Shown here: positions 5,313 through 6,092 of the stretch, one piece after another
Layout: every line of letters begins with the position of its first letter
Numbering within the stretch: position 1 is the stretch's first letter
Source: an uncultured Burkholderiaceae bacterium
GTDB lineage: Bacteria > Pseudomonadota > Gammaproteobacteria > Burkholderiales > Burkholderiaceae_C
Reading direction: 5' to 3'
DNA length: 6,092 nt
Assembly (NCBI GenBank): GCA_938022295.1
Contig: CALIDR010000157.1
Location: forward strand, 1 to 6,092
Position numbers and translations under genes: made by a program
Notes under the pieces: model-generated
The model's input: the letters and a program-made list of their open reading frames with translations, nothing else
Told to the model about the DNA's origin: nothing
Database searches by the model: none

Positions 5313-6092
5313 GCTCCGTCGCCGACGCCGGCCCGCGCTTCGGCTACCGGCTGAAGGTGCCGCTGGCGTTGACGCTGGTGGCGCTGGTTGCCGGGGTGAC
5401 CGTCGCAGCGACGACGTACATGCTGGTCGACCGCCACGTCGAAGCGAACGCAGAGGCCGAGACGCGCCGCCTCGCCGCCACGCTTGCGCGATCGCTGGCC
5501 GAGCCGGTGCTGCGCAACGACGTCTGGCAGGCCTACCAGCTGCTGCGCGCAACGACCGAGGCGGCGCAGGCCGACGACGAGACGTCTGTCGAGGTCGTCG
5601 TGCTCGACGGGCAGGGGCAGATCTTCGCCTCGCCGACGCCGCGGCGGCACCCCCTTGGCCAGCACCTGAGCGCCCTGCCCGCCGAGCTGGCCGAAGTGGC
5701 ACGGCGCGCGCTCGAGCTGCAGCCGCCGCGCCACGTCAGCCTCGCGGCGCAGCCCAGCGGCAGCCTGGCGCTGGCCACGCCGATCGTCGGCGACGAGGAC
5801 ACCGTGCTCGGCGTCGTGCTGGCCAGCCATCCGCGCGCGCTGACCGATGCCCAGCGCTCGGCGGTGATCCGCCAGCTCGTCGTGCTCGGCGCGGTCGCGA
5901 TCTTCGTCGTCGCGCTGGCCGGCGGCGCGGTCGGCATGCGCATGGTGGCGCCGCTGGCGCGGCTGCGCCAGGCGATGCAGGCCGCCCCGCGCCGCGAGAC
6001 GGCCGGCGACGCGCGCCGCGCGCTCGACGAGGTCAGCGCGCGGCGCGACGAGGTCGGCGACCTCGGGCGCAGCTTCGGCGCGATGCTCGAGC
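5309..6092 (+). CDS. arxS: ArxS, membrane sensor histidine kinase, N-terminal half (3' part missing)
   Basis: The visible 261 residues are the sensing half of a two-component kinase; the catalytic half lies past the right edge. Order: short cytoplasmic tail, membrane segment 1 (about 17-39), periplasmic domain (about 40-185), membrane segment 2 (about 186-209), then a HAMP linker with P215-L and the DEVGDLGRSF motif at 247-256. The kinase assignment rests on this architecture and on context, since no phospho-acceptor histidine is visible. The periplasmic part contains no cysteine, so direct thiol binding of arsenite is unlikely and signalling through ArxX is favoured, as for AioX/AioS. The start is GTG 5309, which overlaps the arxX stop as GTGA and implies translational coupling; the next in-frame ATG (5420) would remove membrane segment 1. 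A methyl-accepting protein would share this layout, but the ArxX overlap and arx locus favour a kinase. A response regulator, arxR, is expected downstream. Confidence 0.75.
   Translation, partial: MSSVADAGPRFGYRLKVPLALTLVALVAGVTVAATTYMLVDRHVEANAEAETRRLAATLARSLAEPVLRNDVWQAYQLLRATTEAAQADDETSVEVVVLDGQGQIFASPTPRRHPLGQHLSALPAELAEVARRALELQPPRHVSLAAQPSGSLALATPIVGDEDTVLGVVLASHPRALTDAQRSAVIRQLVVLGAVAIFVVALAGGAVGMRMVAPLARLRQAMQAAPRRETAGDARRALDEVSARRDEVGDLGRSFGAMLE

Noticed and set aside
4167..5702. A 511-codon minus-strand frame opposite arxX and arxS
   Set aside because: Antisense shadow of arxX and arxS; the Arg/Ala-rich product has no family features.

Overview
The window is GC-rich, densely coding proteobacterial DNA. 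A beta- or gammaproteobacterium is likely, but nothing here fixes the genus. I read it as the core of an arx locus, which encodes respiratory (anaerobic) arsenite oxidation, together with the start of its divergent arsenite-sensing regulatory operon. The key evidence is the active-site signature YGRGWG in the large molybdenum subunit. From memory of the literature, the XGRGWG form marks ArxA arsenite oxidases, while the related arsenate reductases (ArrA) carry an RGRY-type motif.

Layout. On the minus strand, reading leftward from about 4.2 kb, lie three tightly packed genes. The first is a multi-cluster ferredoxin-like protein (arxB2, also written arxB'). The second is the Tat-exported molybdopterin catalytic subunit ArxA. 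The third is the four-cluster iron-sulfur subunit ArxB, cut by the left edge; arxC (NrfD-type membrane anchor) and arxD (chaperone) would be expected next. On the plus strand, from about 4.4 kb rightward, come a PhnD-type periplasmic binding protein (ArxX, AioX-like) and the N-terminal half of a membrane sensor kinase (ArxS, AioS-like), cut by the right edge. A response regulator, arxR, is expected beyond it.

The divergent control region between the two operons holds the most informative non-coding signals. There is a near-consensus sigma-54 promoter facing the arxB2AB operon. Two copies of the same 16-bp dyad, GTTACC-N4-GGTAAC, lie about 98 and 141 bp upstream of its predicted start site, with centres 43 bp apart (about four helical turns). 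This is the standard geometry of enhancer sites for an NtrC-type activator. The second dyad ends one base before the arxX start codon, which suggests autoregulation.

Proposed working model: periplasmic ArxX binds As(III), probably through its single mature cysteine, and signals to ArxS, which itself has no cysteine in the visible part. The cognate regulator then binds the paired dyads and switches on the sigma-54 promoter. ArxA and ArxB are exported together and pass electrons from arsenite to the membrane quinone pool. The sensor-regulator part is inference by analogy with AioXSR and published ArxXSR.
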